64,000 bases of DNA. Origin: Dolichospermum compactum NIES-806 (GTDB taxonomy: Bacteria > Cyanobacteriota > Cyanobacteriia > Cyanobacteriales > Nostocaceae). Below are positions 26,698-35,815 of this stretch, piece after piece (the stretch's first letter is position 1; each line of letters begins with the position of its first letter). A model generated the notes under the pieces. The model was given only the letters and a program-made list of their open reading frames with translations, was not told the origin of the DNA and searched no databases. Made by a program: the position numbers and the translations under genes. The stretch covers positions 669,382 to 733,381 of the forward strand of contig NZ_AP018316.1 in assembly GCF_002368115.1 (NCBI RefSeq), written 5' to 3'.

Positions 26698-27645
26698 ATG
26701 TCATCAAAAAATGATACGCACTCTCATCAACTAGGGTTCGCGCTGGAGATACTGAAGTTACTGGCGGAAAAACCCTTAAAAAAGTCTGAATTAATGATAT
26801 TATTAGGCGATCGCAATTTTGCAGATGGTGACTTATCACAAAAAATTACCCGCACTATCAGTAAACTGCGAGACTGTGGGTTTGAAATCACATCTGCACC
26901 CAATCGTCCTTATGAATTAGTTACATCAGCATTTCCTGTTATCCTATCCAAAGAACAACAAAAAGCATTAGCAATGGCGGCTGAATTATTAGCAAATCTA
27001 GGTTTTTCAGCGGAAGCAGGACATATTTATCAAATAGGTAAATTTCATCAACAAAAGAAATCTGCACTCACTACAGACTTTCATCCCCCAATTGATTATG
27101 GTGACGAAAACATCAATCAGATCATCAAACAATTACAAGAAAGATGCAAACAAAAACGACGGTTTTTAATTCATTATCGTAACAGAAATGGACAAGAAAA
27201 TCGCTGGGATTTGGATAAATCTGAACTGAGATTACATAATGGAGTTCTCTATTTATTCGCCTTAATTCCCAACTTTCGTAGCTTTCATATTCAAACTATA
27301 CCCAATGTAGAACAAAATTTACTTTTAAGAATAGACCGTATTACTAAAGTTGGTGTAGCTTCCCAAACACCTTGGACTTATAGTAAATTTCCCACTCTTG
27401 ATATTACCTATCGTCTCACAGGAACTTTAGCCAACTACCAACCCCGCAGACCTCATGAAGAAATTATTTCCTCAGAAGAAATTACAGATTATGTTGATAT
27501 TTTAACTCAAGAAGATTATATATTTTGGTTTCGTCAAAGAATGCTACAATATGGCAATAATGCTATAGTTTTAAAACCTGATTGGGTGGCGGCAGATATT
27601 CAAGATACTTTGAAAAAAGCTCATGATAATTACTGTGTTGAATAA
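26698..27645 (+). CDS. WYL-domain transcriptional regulator beside the CRISPR locus
   Basis: A 315-residue protein with an N-terminal winged helix (LGFALEILKLLAEKPLKKSELMILL, ITRTISKLRDCGFEITSAPNRP) and a WYL domain from about residue 150 (CKQKRRFLIHYRNRNGQENRWDLDKSELRLHNGVLYLFAL; IDRITKVGV). WYL proteins sense nucleic acid or nucleotide ligands and often control CRISPR or other defence operons. It is divergent from cas3 and has a perfect dyad just upstream, so I infer control of itself and perhaps of the cas operon. The ATG at 26698 is preferred over a TTG six codons upstream. Confidence 0.85.
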   Translation: MSSKNDTHSHQLGFALEILKLLAEKPLKKSELMILLGDRNFADGDLSQKITRTISKLRDCGFEITSAPNRPYELVTSAFPVILSKEQQKALAMAAELLANLGFSAEAGHIYQIGKFHQQKKSALTTDFHPPIDYGDENINQIIKQLQERCKQKRRFLIHYRNRNGQENRWDLDKSELRLHNGVLYLFALIPNFRSFHIQTIPNVEQNLLLRIDRITKVGVASQTPWTYSKFPTLDITYRLTGTLANYQPRRPHEEIISSEEITDYVDILTQEDYIFWFRQRMLQYGNNAIVLKPDWVAADIQDTLKKAHDNYCVE

Positions 27646-27737
27646 ATACAGATTTTTGCTTTGTACTGAATTTTTGATGAATCCATCTGTGATAAAATCA
27701 CTTAATAATTGACAACTAACAACTGAAAACTAATCAA

Positions 27738-28544
27738 ATGAATGATTTTTGGAATACGATTTTAGACTTTGCGGAAACTACTACTACTAGAGTAGGAAAA
27801 CAATTAATGCAGGATTTTGGCAAAGTCCAAGCTTCACAAAAATCTGATGGTAGCTTAGTCACAAAATCCGATAAATGGGCAGATCAAGAAATTAGAGATG
27901 CGATTGTTTCTACCTTTTCCGGTTACGGAATTTTGAGCGAAGAAAGTGACCAAACTTTCCCGAATACAGAATGGTGTTGGGTAATTGATCCTTTGGATGG
28001 TACGACCAATTTTACCAGAGGAATTCCGATTTGGTCTATTTCTTTGGGGTTACTTTATCGTGGCACACCCATTTTTGGTTATGTTTACGCACCACCATTA
28101 AATCAAGCCTTTCACGGATTTTGGGCAGGTTCATCGGGCTTAACAACGCCAACGGGAGCATTTTTAAATAATCATCCCATTCATACCAGTAAAGATGCTC
28201 CCAGCAAAAACCACTTTTTTAACCTTTGTTCTCGCAGTACCGACATTATTCAACCAGGTTTTCCCTGTAAAATTCGGATGTTAGGAGTTGCTAGTTATAA
28301 CTTTCTTTCAGTCGCCACTGGTGCGGTTTTGGGAGGAATTGAAGCCACACCAAAGGTATGGGATATTGCAGGTGCTTGGGTAATTGTGCAAGCTGCTGGT
28401 GGCACATGGGTATCGCTCAATTCTGAGTCTTTTCCATTATCACCGGGAATGGATTATAGCGATCGCTCTTTTCCCACTATGGTTGTGAGTAATTCCGATA
28501 TAGTCCCGACATTTACACCATTTCTAGAAAATGTAAAATTTTAA
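27738..28544 (+). CDS. inositol monophosphatase family protein
   Basis: A 268-residue metal-dependent phosphatase of the IMPase/SuhB superfamily. Signature sites are ILSEESDQ (metal Glu), WVIDPLDGTTNFTRGIP at about residues 82-98 and the C-terminal KVWDIAGAWVIVQAAGG. Family members act on inositol phosphate, histidinol phosphate or 3'-phosphoadenosine nucleotides; the sequence does not decide which. The zinc dehydrogenase follows 42 bp downstream on the same strand across an 'acaactgacaactgac' repeat, so they may be co-transcribed. Confidence 0.9.
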   Translation: MNDFWNTILDFAETTTTRVGKQLMQDFGKVQASQKSDGSLVTKSDKWADQEIRDAIVSTFSGYGILSEESDQTFPNTEWCWVIDPLDGTTNFTRGIPIWSISLGLLYRGTPIFGYVYAPPLNQAFHGFWAGSSGLTTPTGAFLNNHPIHTSKDAPSKNHFFNLCSRSTDIIQPGFPCKIRMLGVASYNFLSVATGAVLGGIEATPKVWDIAGAWVIVQAAGGTWVSLNSESFPLSPGMDYSDRSFPTMVVSNSDIVPTFTPFLENVKF

Positions 28545-28586
28545 CAACTAATAATTAAAACTGAACAACTGACAACTGACAAAATT

Positions 28587-29543
28587 ATGAAAGGACTTTG
28601 GTTAGAAAACAATCAACTACAATTACGCACCAATATTCCCATTCCTGAACCACCACCAGGAGAGGCTTTGGTAAGGGTTTTGCGGGCAGGAATTTGTAAT
28701 ACTGACCTAGAATTAATTAAAGGTTATTATCCCTATACTGGCATTATCGGTCATGAATTTGTTGGTATTGTCGAACAAGGTCCCCAACAGTTAATTAATC
28801 AAAGAGTTGTTGGTGAAATTAACGCCGCTTGTGGTGAGTGTCGTTTTTGTCGTCGTGGACAACCAACACATTGCGAAAATCGCACCGTTTTAGGAATTGT
28901 TAACCGTAATGGTGCATTTGCAGAATATTTATCTCTACCTATTGAAAATTTACATCTTGTTCCCGAAAATGTATCTACAGCAGCCGCAACTTTTACCGAA
29001 CCCATAGCCGCAGCCTTGGAAATTCAACAACAAATCCAAATATGTAAAGATGACCGAGTATTAGTAGTTGGCGATGGTAAACTAGGACAACTAATAGCCC
29101 AAACCTTAGCCTTAACTGGTTGTGAATTATTAGTAGTCGGAAGACACAAAGACAAATTAATAAATTTAGCAGCCAAAGGAATTAAAACAGGTTTAGCTGA
29201 TAGCGTCACCGATAGATATTTTGATATCTCAGTTGATTGTACCGGAAATCCCGAAGGTTTTAATATTGCTCGTCGAGCTTTACGTCCTCGTGGGACATTA
29301 ATCTTAAAAAGCACCTATGCGGGAAATCTCAGTTTAGATGCTTCTTCCTTAGTAGTAGATGAAATTACCTTAATTGGTTCTCGTTGCGGTCCCTTCGTCC
29401 CAGCCTTGGAGTTATTAGCCACAGGAAAGATAGATGTTCAATATTTAATTGATAGTCATTATTCCCTTGTTCAAGGTTTAGAAGCTTTTGAAAAAGCCAA
29501 AACTAAGGGCGTTTTAAAAGTGTTATTGGAAATGAGTTCGTAA
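28587..29543 (+). CDS. zinc-dependent alcohol dehydrogenase family (MDR) protein
   Basis: A 318-residue medium-chain dehydrogenase. The catalytic zinc site appears as GICNTDLELIKGYYPYTGIIGHEFVG, the structural zinc cysteines as CGECRFCRRGQPTHC, and the NAD(P) fold as VLVVGDGKLGQLIAQTLALTGCELLVVG. The C-terminal domain ends FEKAKTKGVLKVLLEM. It is somewhat short for the family (usual 340-350), mostly in the C-terminal half. Substrate unknown; alcohol, polyol or threonine dehydrogenation are all possible. Probably the second gene of a pair with the phosphatase. Confidence 0.9.
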   Translation: MKGLWLENNQLQLRTNIPIPEPPPGEALVRVLRAGICNTDLELIKGYYPYTGIIGHEFVGIVEQGPQQLINQRVVGEINAACGECRFCRRGQPTHCENRTVLGIVNRNGAFAEYLSLPIENLHLVPENVSTAAATFTEPIAAALEIQQQIQICKDDRVLVVGDGKLGQLIAQTLALTGCELLVVGRHKDKLINLAAKGIKTGLADSVTDRYFDISVDCTGNPEGFNIARRALRPRGTLILKSTYAGNLSLDASSLVVDEITLIGSRCGPFVPALELLATGKIDVQYLIDSHYSLVQGLEAFEKAKTKGVLKVLLEMSS

Positions 29544-29576
29544 TCATGATTGATAGGATTAAGATATCAACAAATT

Positions 29577-29855
29577 TTAACGCCATACCTGTATCTGCAT
29601 AATATCAAAATTATAATCATAAGTCCACACTGCTAACTTCATTTCCTCAGATAAAATAGCAGTTACAGCATCACAGAGAGTAATTGTCTGATCTGGAAAA
29701 CAATCTGCTTTTGCTGCTACTGCTATATATTGTTCCTGGGAAGGATTAATAAAATAAACTGAACCTATACAATCTTGAGCAAATCTAATTACCTGTTCAG
29801 TTCCGAGACGGTACAAAAGGAGGTTATATGTTTCCAGATAAACAGGAAATGGCAC
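29577..29855 (-). pseudogene. PIN-domain toxin remnant, N-terminus deleted
   Basis: A 92-codon frame starting at GTG gives PVYLETYNLLLYRLGTEQVI, then FINPSQEQYIAVAAKADCF, ITLCDAVTAILSEEMKLAVW and TYDYNFDIMQ. The order of Glu, then LCDAV, then TYDYNF is the second half of a VapC-type PIN ribonuclease. The N-terminal strand with the first catalytic Asp is missing. Immediately upstream is the start of an antitoxin gene, so a deletion has joined antitoxin start to toxin middle. Unlikely to be functional. Confidence 0.65.
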
Positions 29856-29911
29856 TAAGATTGTAGTGCATTTGCTAATGTATCTGGTAATGTAATATTT
29901 AGGGCTTGCAT
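29855..29911 (-). pseudogene. antitoxin start fragment fused to the PIN remnant
   Basis: ATG at 29911 opens MQALNITLPDTLANALQS and then a stop. This is a typical beginning of a ribbon-helix-helix type antitoxin, cut after 18 residues. Its TAG overlaps the GTG of the toxin remnant, showing where about one antitoxin body and the toxin N-terminus were lost. Confidence 0.55.
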
Positions 29912-30083
29912 AGGCTGTTATTGCAAATTATATCTATATTATATTATTGTTAGCAGCAAATAGTTATCTTTTAATTAAAGATCTCTACCAAAATTTATAG
30001 CGGTATGCACTCTTTGTGAGATATATTCAGAAAATCACACAGGCGGGGTTTCCCCGCCCTCGATTGTATTGCTATATCAACCC

Positions 30084-31769
30084 CTAAACCTTCAACGCCT
30101 TTTCAGCTTGGAAATGCAGCAATAATCCATATTCCAAACCTTCAACCACAGCTTGATAAGAAGCCTCCAAAATATTACTAGAAACTCCCACAGTAGTCCA
30201 TCGTTGTTGACCATTACCCGATTCTACTAAAGCCCGAGTTTTCGCAGATGTTCCCGTATTTCCGTTGAGAATTCTCACCTTATAATCAGTCAATTCAAAA
30301 TCAGCAATTTGGGGATAAAAATTCACCAAAGCTTTCCGCAAAGCCGCATCTAAAGCCGCTACTGGTCCATTACCTTCTGCGGCTTCCAGAATATTTTTAC
30401 CATTAACAGCCACTTTCACAGTCGCTAAAGAATTAGTAGTTTCCTTCACCTCCACCAAATCACAATGGACCTGAAAACCTTGAACTTCAAAAAACTGTTG
30501 ACGACAGGATAAAGCCTCATACATCAAAAGAATAAAACTAGCCTCTGCAGCTTCAAATTGATAGCCTTCACTCTCCAATTCCTTCATGCGTTGGAGAATT
30601 TGTCTAGCTTGGGGATGATCCTTATCTAATTCAATCCCACAGGTTTTAGCTTTCGCTAAGACATTACTTAAACCAGACTGTTCAGAAATGACAATACGGC
30701 GTTGATTTCCTACCAATTCTGGTTGAATATGTTCATAGGTTAAAGGATTACGTTCCACCGCAGAGACATGAATCCCACCTTTATGAGCAAAAGCTGAAAG
30801 TCCAACAAAAGGTGCGTGTTCGTCAGGTGCGAGATTAACAACCTCGCTCACAAACCGACTAGCTTCTGTAAGTTGATTTAGCTGGTGTTCACCGATACAA
30901 CTATAACCCAATTTTAGTTGTAAATTGGGAATCACAGAACACAGATTGGCATTACCGCAACGTTCCCCATAACCGTTAATTGTTCCTTGTACCATCTTAG
31001 CTCCAGCCATAACTGCTGCTAAGGCATTAGCAACCGCCATTTCTGAATCATTATGAGTGTGAATGCCAATTTGAGGAATAATATCCTGACAACTGACCCC
31101 TTCGGGGTTCGTCAGTCGCTCATAGGGGAAACCCCCAAGACCGCGCTGACTCACAACTGACAACTGACAACTGACCACTGACACAATTTGCGAAACTTCA
31201 TGAGGTAAAGTCCCCCCATTGGTATCACATAAAACTAACCATTCTGCACCTGCTGTGACTGCTGCTGTGAGCGTCTGGAGAGCATAATCAGGATTGTGCT
31301 TATAACCATCAAACCAGTGTTCAGCATCGTAAATTACCCGTCGTCCTTGAGAACGCAGATACTGGATGGTGTCACCAATCATGGCTAGATTTTCCTCTAG
31401 GCTGGTCTTGAGTCCGGCTGTAACGTGCAAATCCCAGGATTTACCGAAAATTGTCACCCAGCGCGTTCCTGCTGCCAAAATCGCTTGCAGCATGGGTTCA
31501 TCTCCGGCTTTGGTATGAGGACGACGGGTGGAACAAAAGGGGACAACTTCTGCTTGTTTGAGGGGATTTTCTTGAAGTTGCCAGAAAAATTGGACATCTT
31601 TGGGATTTGCTCCCGGCCAACCACCTTCAATGAAAGGAATACCTAATTCATCAAGTTTGTGAGCAATGCGTAACTTATCTTCTATGGACACTGACAGTCC
31701 TTCACGTTGAGTCCCGTCGCGGAGAGTAGTGTCATAGAGCCAAAGTTGATTTGAGGGAGTTTTGGTCAT
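30084..31769 (-). CDS. cimA: citramalate synthase (2-isopropylmalate synthase family)
   Basis: A 561-residue enzyme condensing pyruvate and acetyl-CoA to (R)-citramalate on the threonine-independent route to isoleucine. The HMGL-like TIM barrel starts LYDTTLRDGTQREGLSVS, continues IPFIEGGWPGANPKD and VLCDTNGG, and has the metal-site IGIHTHNDSEMAVAN. The linker and C-terminal dimer/regulatory domain (FQVHCDLVEVKE, YKVRILNGNTGTSAKTRALV) fit CimA rather than LeuA. About 33 residues between EVSQIV and DIIPQIGIHTHND are not family sequence: they are a dispersed repeat in frame (see next entry). Without it the length would be about 528, normal for the family. Confidence 0.9.
   Translation of the reverse strand: MTKTPSNQLWLYDTTLRDGTQREGLSVSIEDKLRIAHKLDELGIPFIEGGWPGANPKDVQFFWQLQENPLKQAEVVPFCSTRRPHTKAGDEPMLQAILAAGTRWVTIFGKSWDLHVTAGLKTSLEENLAMIGDTIQYLRSQGRRVIYDAEHWFDGYKHNPDYALQTLTAAVTAGAEWLVLCDTNGGTLPHEVSQIVSVVSCQLSVVSQRGLGGFPYERLTNPEGVSCQDIIPQIGIHTHNDSEMAVANALAAVMAGAKMVQGTINGYGERCGNANLCSVIPNLQLKLGYSCIGEHQLNQLTEASRFVSEVVNLAPDEHAPFVGLSAFAHKGGIHVSAVERNPLTYEHIQPELVGNQRRIVISEQSGLSNVLAKAKTCGIELDKDHPQARQILQRMKELESEGYQFEAAEASFILLMYEALSCRQQFFEVQGFQVHCDLVEVKETTNSLATVKVAVNGKNILEAAEGNGPVAALDAALRKALVNFYPQIADFELTDYKVRILNGNTGTSAKTRALVESGNGQQRWTTVGVSSNILEASYQAVVEGLEYGLLLHFQAEKALKV
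31086..31184 (-). repeat. in-frame dispersed repeat inside cimA
   Basis: About 99 bp inside cimA consist of repeated TCAGTTGTCAGTTG units, the 'gcgcggtcttgggggtttcc' block and a CCTTCGGGGTTCGTCAG segment, all sequences that occur between genes elsewhere (e.g. 28560-28580 and 44130). They are read as SVVSCQLSVVSQRG, LGGFPYERLTNPEG without stop or frameshift. The insertion lies just before the HTHND active-site strand of the barrel. Confidence 0.85.
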
Positions 31770-32522
31770 AAAAATTTGGTGAACCTTTCGTTCAACACTT
31801 ACACCTAAGAGACAACTTTGCGGCGATGTGCCAACATACTACAACACGCTATTTCGGTAATTTGAATATGCCGATAAAAAAATGCTAATAATGGCTAACA
31901 TTTTTTCCTGTTTCTCTCTGAAAGTGTTGGCAGTAACAATTCATAAGCTAACACGGTCTACCTGACCACTATATGTATCGTAGAAGCTGCGAAAACTTCT
32001 ATAGGGTAAGGATTTAATGACCATTGTTAATAACTCAATTCTAGTACAGCACTGCGTAAATAAACCAACCATTCTCAATCGCCAAAAAGCTTGCTCAATA
32101 TTACCTTTGACTTTTGACTTTTGACTTTTGACTTCCGCTTTGCGGTACTAGGCTGTTTTAATGCAAAAGACAACCCAGGGGAATACTACCTAAAATCCTG
32201 TTAAATCTGAGTAGGGGGGATTGGCACTTGTGGTACTTATGCAGTTAAGGTAGAAGGTGAGTAGCCGCAGTAAATTGGCGTAAGTGAACACAGCGTTCCC
32301 TGCTTGCCAATTTTCCTGCAAGTTGCTTGGGTTTAGCTTGTCACTTGATTTGGGATTGACGATTTTGGATTTGGGATTGACTCCACCCTCAAGGACGGAT
32401 ATTATACCAAATTTTTGTAATCTAAAATCTAAAATCTAAAATCTAAAATTCCTTTTATGGGTTTTGGGATCAAGGTTATCAATTAGTTTGGACACCAGAA
32501 GGTTTACAAGGAGAGAAACAAG
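31770..32522. other. 750 bp without an intact gene, repeat-rich
   Basis: Upstream of cimA there is AT-rich sequence without a clear gene. At 32043-32149 lies a compact copy of the AGTAC...GTACT repeat with TTTTGAC heptamers. At 32418-32450 are four AATCTAA units. Just before the next gene, 32456-32529 reads FYGFWDQGYQLVWTPEGLQG and stops, which looks like the C-terminus of a gene whose body has been lost to the repeats. I see no RNA gene. Confidence 0.6.
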
Positions 32523-32954
32523 ATGGGTAGATGGACACCCTTGATTTTAATGGCTGGCGGCGTAGCAATTTTGCTAGGTACGTTACTGGGAATTAATTTT
32601 CCTATGGGCGGACAACAAACTGCTAATGTTCCTCAAGGACGGAAAGCATCTAGTGTTCTCCCGGCTAATATTAATGTTAATAGTGCTGCCAATGGGAAGG
32701 ATTCAGAAAATATTAGTGGTAATGAGTCAGAAACTTCTAGCAGAAGTAATTCTGCCAGTGAAAGCCGCCGTACTAGTGTAGCTCAAGGTAATTTTTCTAC
32801 GGAGACTACTAACAATTCTTCTAATACTACTCAAGAAACGAGTGGTAGTAATGACAGTTCCAGTTCTACCAATGAAACTTCCACTACAGAGAGTAACTCA
32901 AGTGCTAGTGGTAATGAAGGTCAGAAGAAAGAACCAATTCGGGCTTTGTGGTAA
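32523..32954 (+). CDS. small membrane-anchored Ser/Asn-rich protein, unknown
   Basis: A 143-residue protein with a short cytoplasmic start, one transmembrane helix (TPLILMAGGVAILLGTLLGI, residues 5-24), and a long low-complexity tail rich in Ser, Asn, Thr, Glu and Gly that ends KKEPIRALW. A GGAGAG ribosome-binding site precedes the ATG. The tail is probably disordered and periplasmic. I do not recognise the family. Its ATG overlaps the stop of the remnant frame described upstream. Confidence 0.6.
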   Translation: MGRWTPLILMAGGVAILLGTLLGINFPMGGQQTANVPQGRKASSVLPANINVNSAANGKDSENISGNESETSSRSNSASESRRTSVAQGNFSTETTNNSSNTTQETSGSNDSSSSTNETSTTESNSSASGNEGQKKEPIRALW

Positions 32955-33282
32955 TTAGGGAAAAATTAAGTCAAAGGTCAAAGGTCAAAATTAAAGAACT
33001 AATGACCAATGACCGAAAAATTTTAGATTTTGGATTTTAGATTTTGGATTGGGAATTTTCGGTACAAGCCCCGCCCCTTCAGGGCGGAATTAATCAAAAA
33101 TACTCGCTGCGCTGCGTACGCAACGCTTTCGCCAATCTAAAATCCTCAAGCTCCACACTTGTTTGTTGGAGTCAATCCAAAATCTGTTGACCAATTTTCG
33201 CCCTCCTTGTGAGCCATTTATGAGTTATTAGTTATTTACTGATGACTAATGATTGGCGCAGTCCCTGCGCCCCTACGGACTA
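32955..33282. other. repeat-filled spacer before thiO/thiG
   Basis: Contains TTAGATTTTGGATT heptamer-like repeats, a CCCCGCCCCTTCAGGGCGG hairpin and GACTAATGACTAATG repeats running into the next start codon. I looked for a thiamine (TPP) riboswitch because the next gene is for thiamine synthesis, and see no CTGAGA/ACCTGA pair, so no riboswitch is called. Confidence 0.5.
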
Positions 33283-35241
33283 ATGACTAATGATGTTTTA
33301 ATTATTGGTGGTGGTATTATCGGGTTGGCTTGCGGTGTTGAACTGCGATTACGCGGTGCAAATGTAACTGTACTTTGCCGTGACTTTACTGCCGCAGCCA
33401 GCCATGCCGCAGCGGGAATGTTAGCTCCTGATGCGGAAAATATTCCTAATGAGGCGATGTTGGCTTTATGTAGGCGATCGCGTAATTTATATTTAGACTG
33501 GACACAAAAATTAGTACAATTAACTACCGAAAAAGATTTAAATAATACAGGTTATTGGTCTTGCGGTATCCTCGCACCAGTTTATCAACAAGCAGAAGAC
33601 ACAGGAGACAAAACCGCTTACTGGTTAGATAAAGATGCTATTAACCAATATCAACCAGGTTTGGGAACAGATGTGGTTGGTGGCTGGTGGTATCCTGAAG
33701 ACGGGCAAGTTGATAACCGGGCGTTAATTAAAGTTCTGCGGACTGCGGCTGACTCTTTGGGTGTTGTCTTCCAAGATGGAATTACAGTAGAAGCGATTCC
33801 TCAACAACAGGGAAAAGTTATTGGTGTACAAACTAATACTGGTTTATTCCGCGCTGACCATTATCTTGTCGCTGCTGGTGCTTGGGCAAATCAATTTTTA
33901 CCTTTACCAGTGCGTCCCCGGAAAGGACAAATGCTGAGTTTGCGAGTCCCAGATTTTCTGACTGAATTACCTTTAACTAGGGTGTTATTTGGTGAAAATA
34001 TTTACATTGTTCCTCGACGCGATCGCTCTATCATTATTGGTGCAACTAGCGAAGATGTTGGTTTTGCGGCTGATAATACTCCAGGGGGAATTCAAAGTTT
34101 ATTACAATCAGCCATTCGCCTATATCCGCAATTAGAGAATTATCCTATTCAAGAACTGTGGTGGGGATTTCGTCCCGCTACCCCCGATGAATTACCTATT
34201 TTGGGTCATAGTCATTGTGATAATTTAACTTTTGCTACTGGTCATTATCGCAATGGGATTTTACTTGCACCAATTACAGCCACATTAATTGCTGATTTGA
34301 TTTGCAAACAAAAAGCAGATCCTCTGTTAGCTAATTTTCATTATTCTCGCTTTTCTGCTGTGTCATCTACTACTACACCAATGTTAATTCACGCGACTCC
34401 TGCCACTAACGGAAACCGTCACCCAGAAATATCAGATTTAATTGTTCCCGATTCACCATTAATTATTGCGGGAAAAAGCTTTAAATCTCGGTTAATGACG
34501 GGAACAGGTAAATATCGTAATATCCAAGAAATGCAGCAAAGTGTCACTGCAAGCGGTTGTCAAATTGTCACGGTGGCTGTGCGACGGGTACAAACCAACG
34601 CCCCAGGACATGAAGGTTTAGCCGAAGCCTTGGATTGGAGTAAAATCTGGATGTTACCCAATACTGCCGGCTGTCAAACTGCGGAGGAAGCCATTCGGGT
34701 GGCCCGGTTGGGACGAGAAATGGCTAAGTTGTTAGGACAGGAAGATAATAATTTTGTCAAATTGGAAGTGATACCTGATGCTAAGTATTTACTACCTGAT
34801 CCCATTGGCACTTTGCAAGCTGCGGAACAGTTGGTAAGAGAAGGTTTTGCTGTATTGCCTTATATTAATGCTGATCCTATGTTAGCCAAGCGGTTAGAGG
34901 AAGTGGGTTGTGCCACAGTCATGCCTTTAGCTGCCCCGATTGGTTCGGGACAAGGGCTAAAAACTACCGCCAATATTCAGATTATTATTGAAAATGCCCA
35001 TATTCCGGTAGTGGTAGATGCCGGCATTGGTGCGCCCTCTGAGGCTGCTGAGGCGATGGAATTGGGGGCGGATGCGTTATTAATTAATAGTGCGATCGCC
35101 CTAGCTGAAAATGCCCCAGCAATGGCTTATGCGATGAATTTGGCAACTGTAGCCGGTCGCATGGCTTACTTAGCCGGCAGAATGCCCATGAAAAATTACG
35201 CTAGTGCTAGTTCACCTTTGACGGGAACAATTACTGGGTAG
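33283..35241 (+). CDS. thiO/thiG: bifunctional glycine oxidase / thiazole synthase (ThiO-ThiG fusion)
   Basis: A 652-residue fusion known from cyanobacteria. The ThiO half (1-375) opens with the FAD-binding NDVLIIGGGIIGLACGVELR and has the oxidase segments ASHAAAGMLAPDAE, RPRKGQMLSLR and ELWWGFRPATPDELPILG; it oxidises glycine to the imine. The ThiG half (from about 395) has IIAGKSFKSRLMTGTGKYRN, the Schiff-base lysine in FVKLEVIPDAKYLLPDP, and VDAGIGAPSEAAEAMELGAD; it assembles the thiazole phosphate from deoxyxylulose phosphate, thiocarboxylated ThiS and the imine. The ATG at 33283 is chosen since upstream codons are repeat. No thiS is adjacent. Confidence 0.95.
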   Translation: MTNDVLIIGGGIIGLACGVELRLRGANVTVLCRDFTAAASHAAAGMLAPDAENIPNEAMLALCRRSRNLYLDWTQKLVQLTTEKDLNNTGYWSCGILAPVYQQAEDTGDKTAYWLDKDAINQYQPGLGTDVVGGWWYPEDGQVDNRALIKVLRTAADSLGVVFQDGITVEAIPQQQGKVIGVQTNTGLFRADHYLVAAGAWANQFLPLPVRPRKGQMLSLRVPDFLTELPLTRVLFGENIYIVPRRDRSIIIGATSEDVGFAADNTPGGIQSLLQSAIRLYPQLENYPIQELWWGFRPATPDELPILGHSHCDNLTFATGHYRNGILLAPITATLIADLICKQKADPLLANFHYSRFSAVSSTTTPMLIHATPATNGNRHPEISDLIVPDSPLIIAGKSFKSRLMTGTGKYRNIQEMQQSVTASGCQIVTVAVRRVQTNAPGHEGLAEALDWSKIWMLPNTAGCQTAEEAIRVARLGREMAKLLGQEDNNFVKLEVIPDAKYLLPDPIGTLQAAEQLVREGFAVLPYINADPMLAKRLEEVGCATVMPLAAPIGSGQGLKTTANIQIIIENAHIPVVVDAGIGAPSEAAEAMELGADALLINSAIALAENAPAMAYAMNLATVAGRMAYLAGRMPMKNYASASSPLTGTITG

Positions 35242-35421
35242 TTAATATTTGGGAGTTAGTCTCTGAAATTTACTGTTATTGCAAGAATTTTTTAAATAAT
35301 TCTCTGCCAGCCATAGTAGCGAAGTAATTATTTGTTATACTACGACTAATAAATATAACATAGGATATTTCCTTGCTTATTTGTATTTGTTGTACAAGGC
35401 AATATCGAAACTTTATAATCT

Positions 35422-35815
35422 ATGGCTGATAATAGTAAAACCCAACTTGGTTATTTTATAAATTCTTCACTTTGGCAAGATGCTATTAATCTATTAAATT
35501 TCCAAATAAACCAGAAACAGACTTCTTTGATTTTGAAGATGCACTTGACCAAACAGAAATAGCACATTTAACTGTAGACGAACTGAAAAAAGATCCTGAA
35601 ATCAACTCTTTATTTACAGAAAGATGGCTACCTAAACCCATAAATTTAGATGAATTAAGCAAACTTCCCGAAGGAAATTTAGGTTATATTTATGCTAAAG
35701 AAATGAAAGCTAGAGGCTTCGATCCTCATTTCTATAAAAAAGTGCCTGTTGTTGATGATATTTCTTATATGAAAATGCTGTGGAGAACTACCCATGATAT
35801 TTATCAGGAGTTGGA
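35422..35815 (+). pseudogene. Coq4-family gene remnant, frameshifted and truncated
   Basis: The ATG at 35422 opens MADNSKTQLGYFINSSLWQD but the frame is lost at about 35500 and resumes one base out of phase as PNKPETDFFDFEDALDQTE, then LFTERWLPKPINLDELSK, LGYIYAKEMKARGFDPHFYK and MLWRTTHDIYQEL. This is the N-terminal half of a Coq4-like protein; the TTHDIYQ corresponds to the metal-binding H-D segment of the family. Homology ends near 35812, where the 3' end of the minus-strand gene at 35788 begins, so a deletion has joined two gene fragments. Confidence 0.7.

Noticed and set aside
32955..33282. TPP riboswitch before thiO/thiG
   Set aside because: No CTGAGA/ACCTGA core or the required stems visible.
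33283..35241. ThiO-ThiG fusion as a novelty
   Set aside because: This fusion is established in cyanobacteria.
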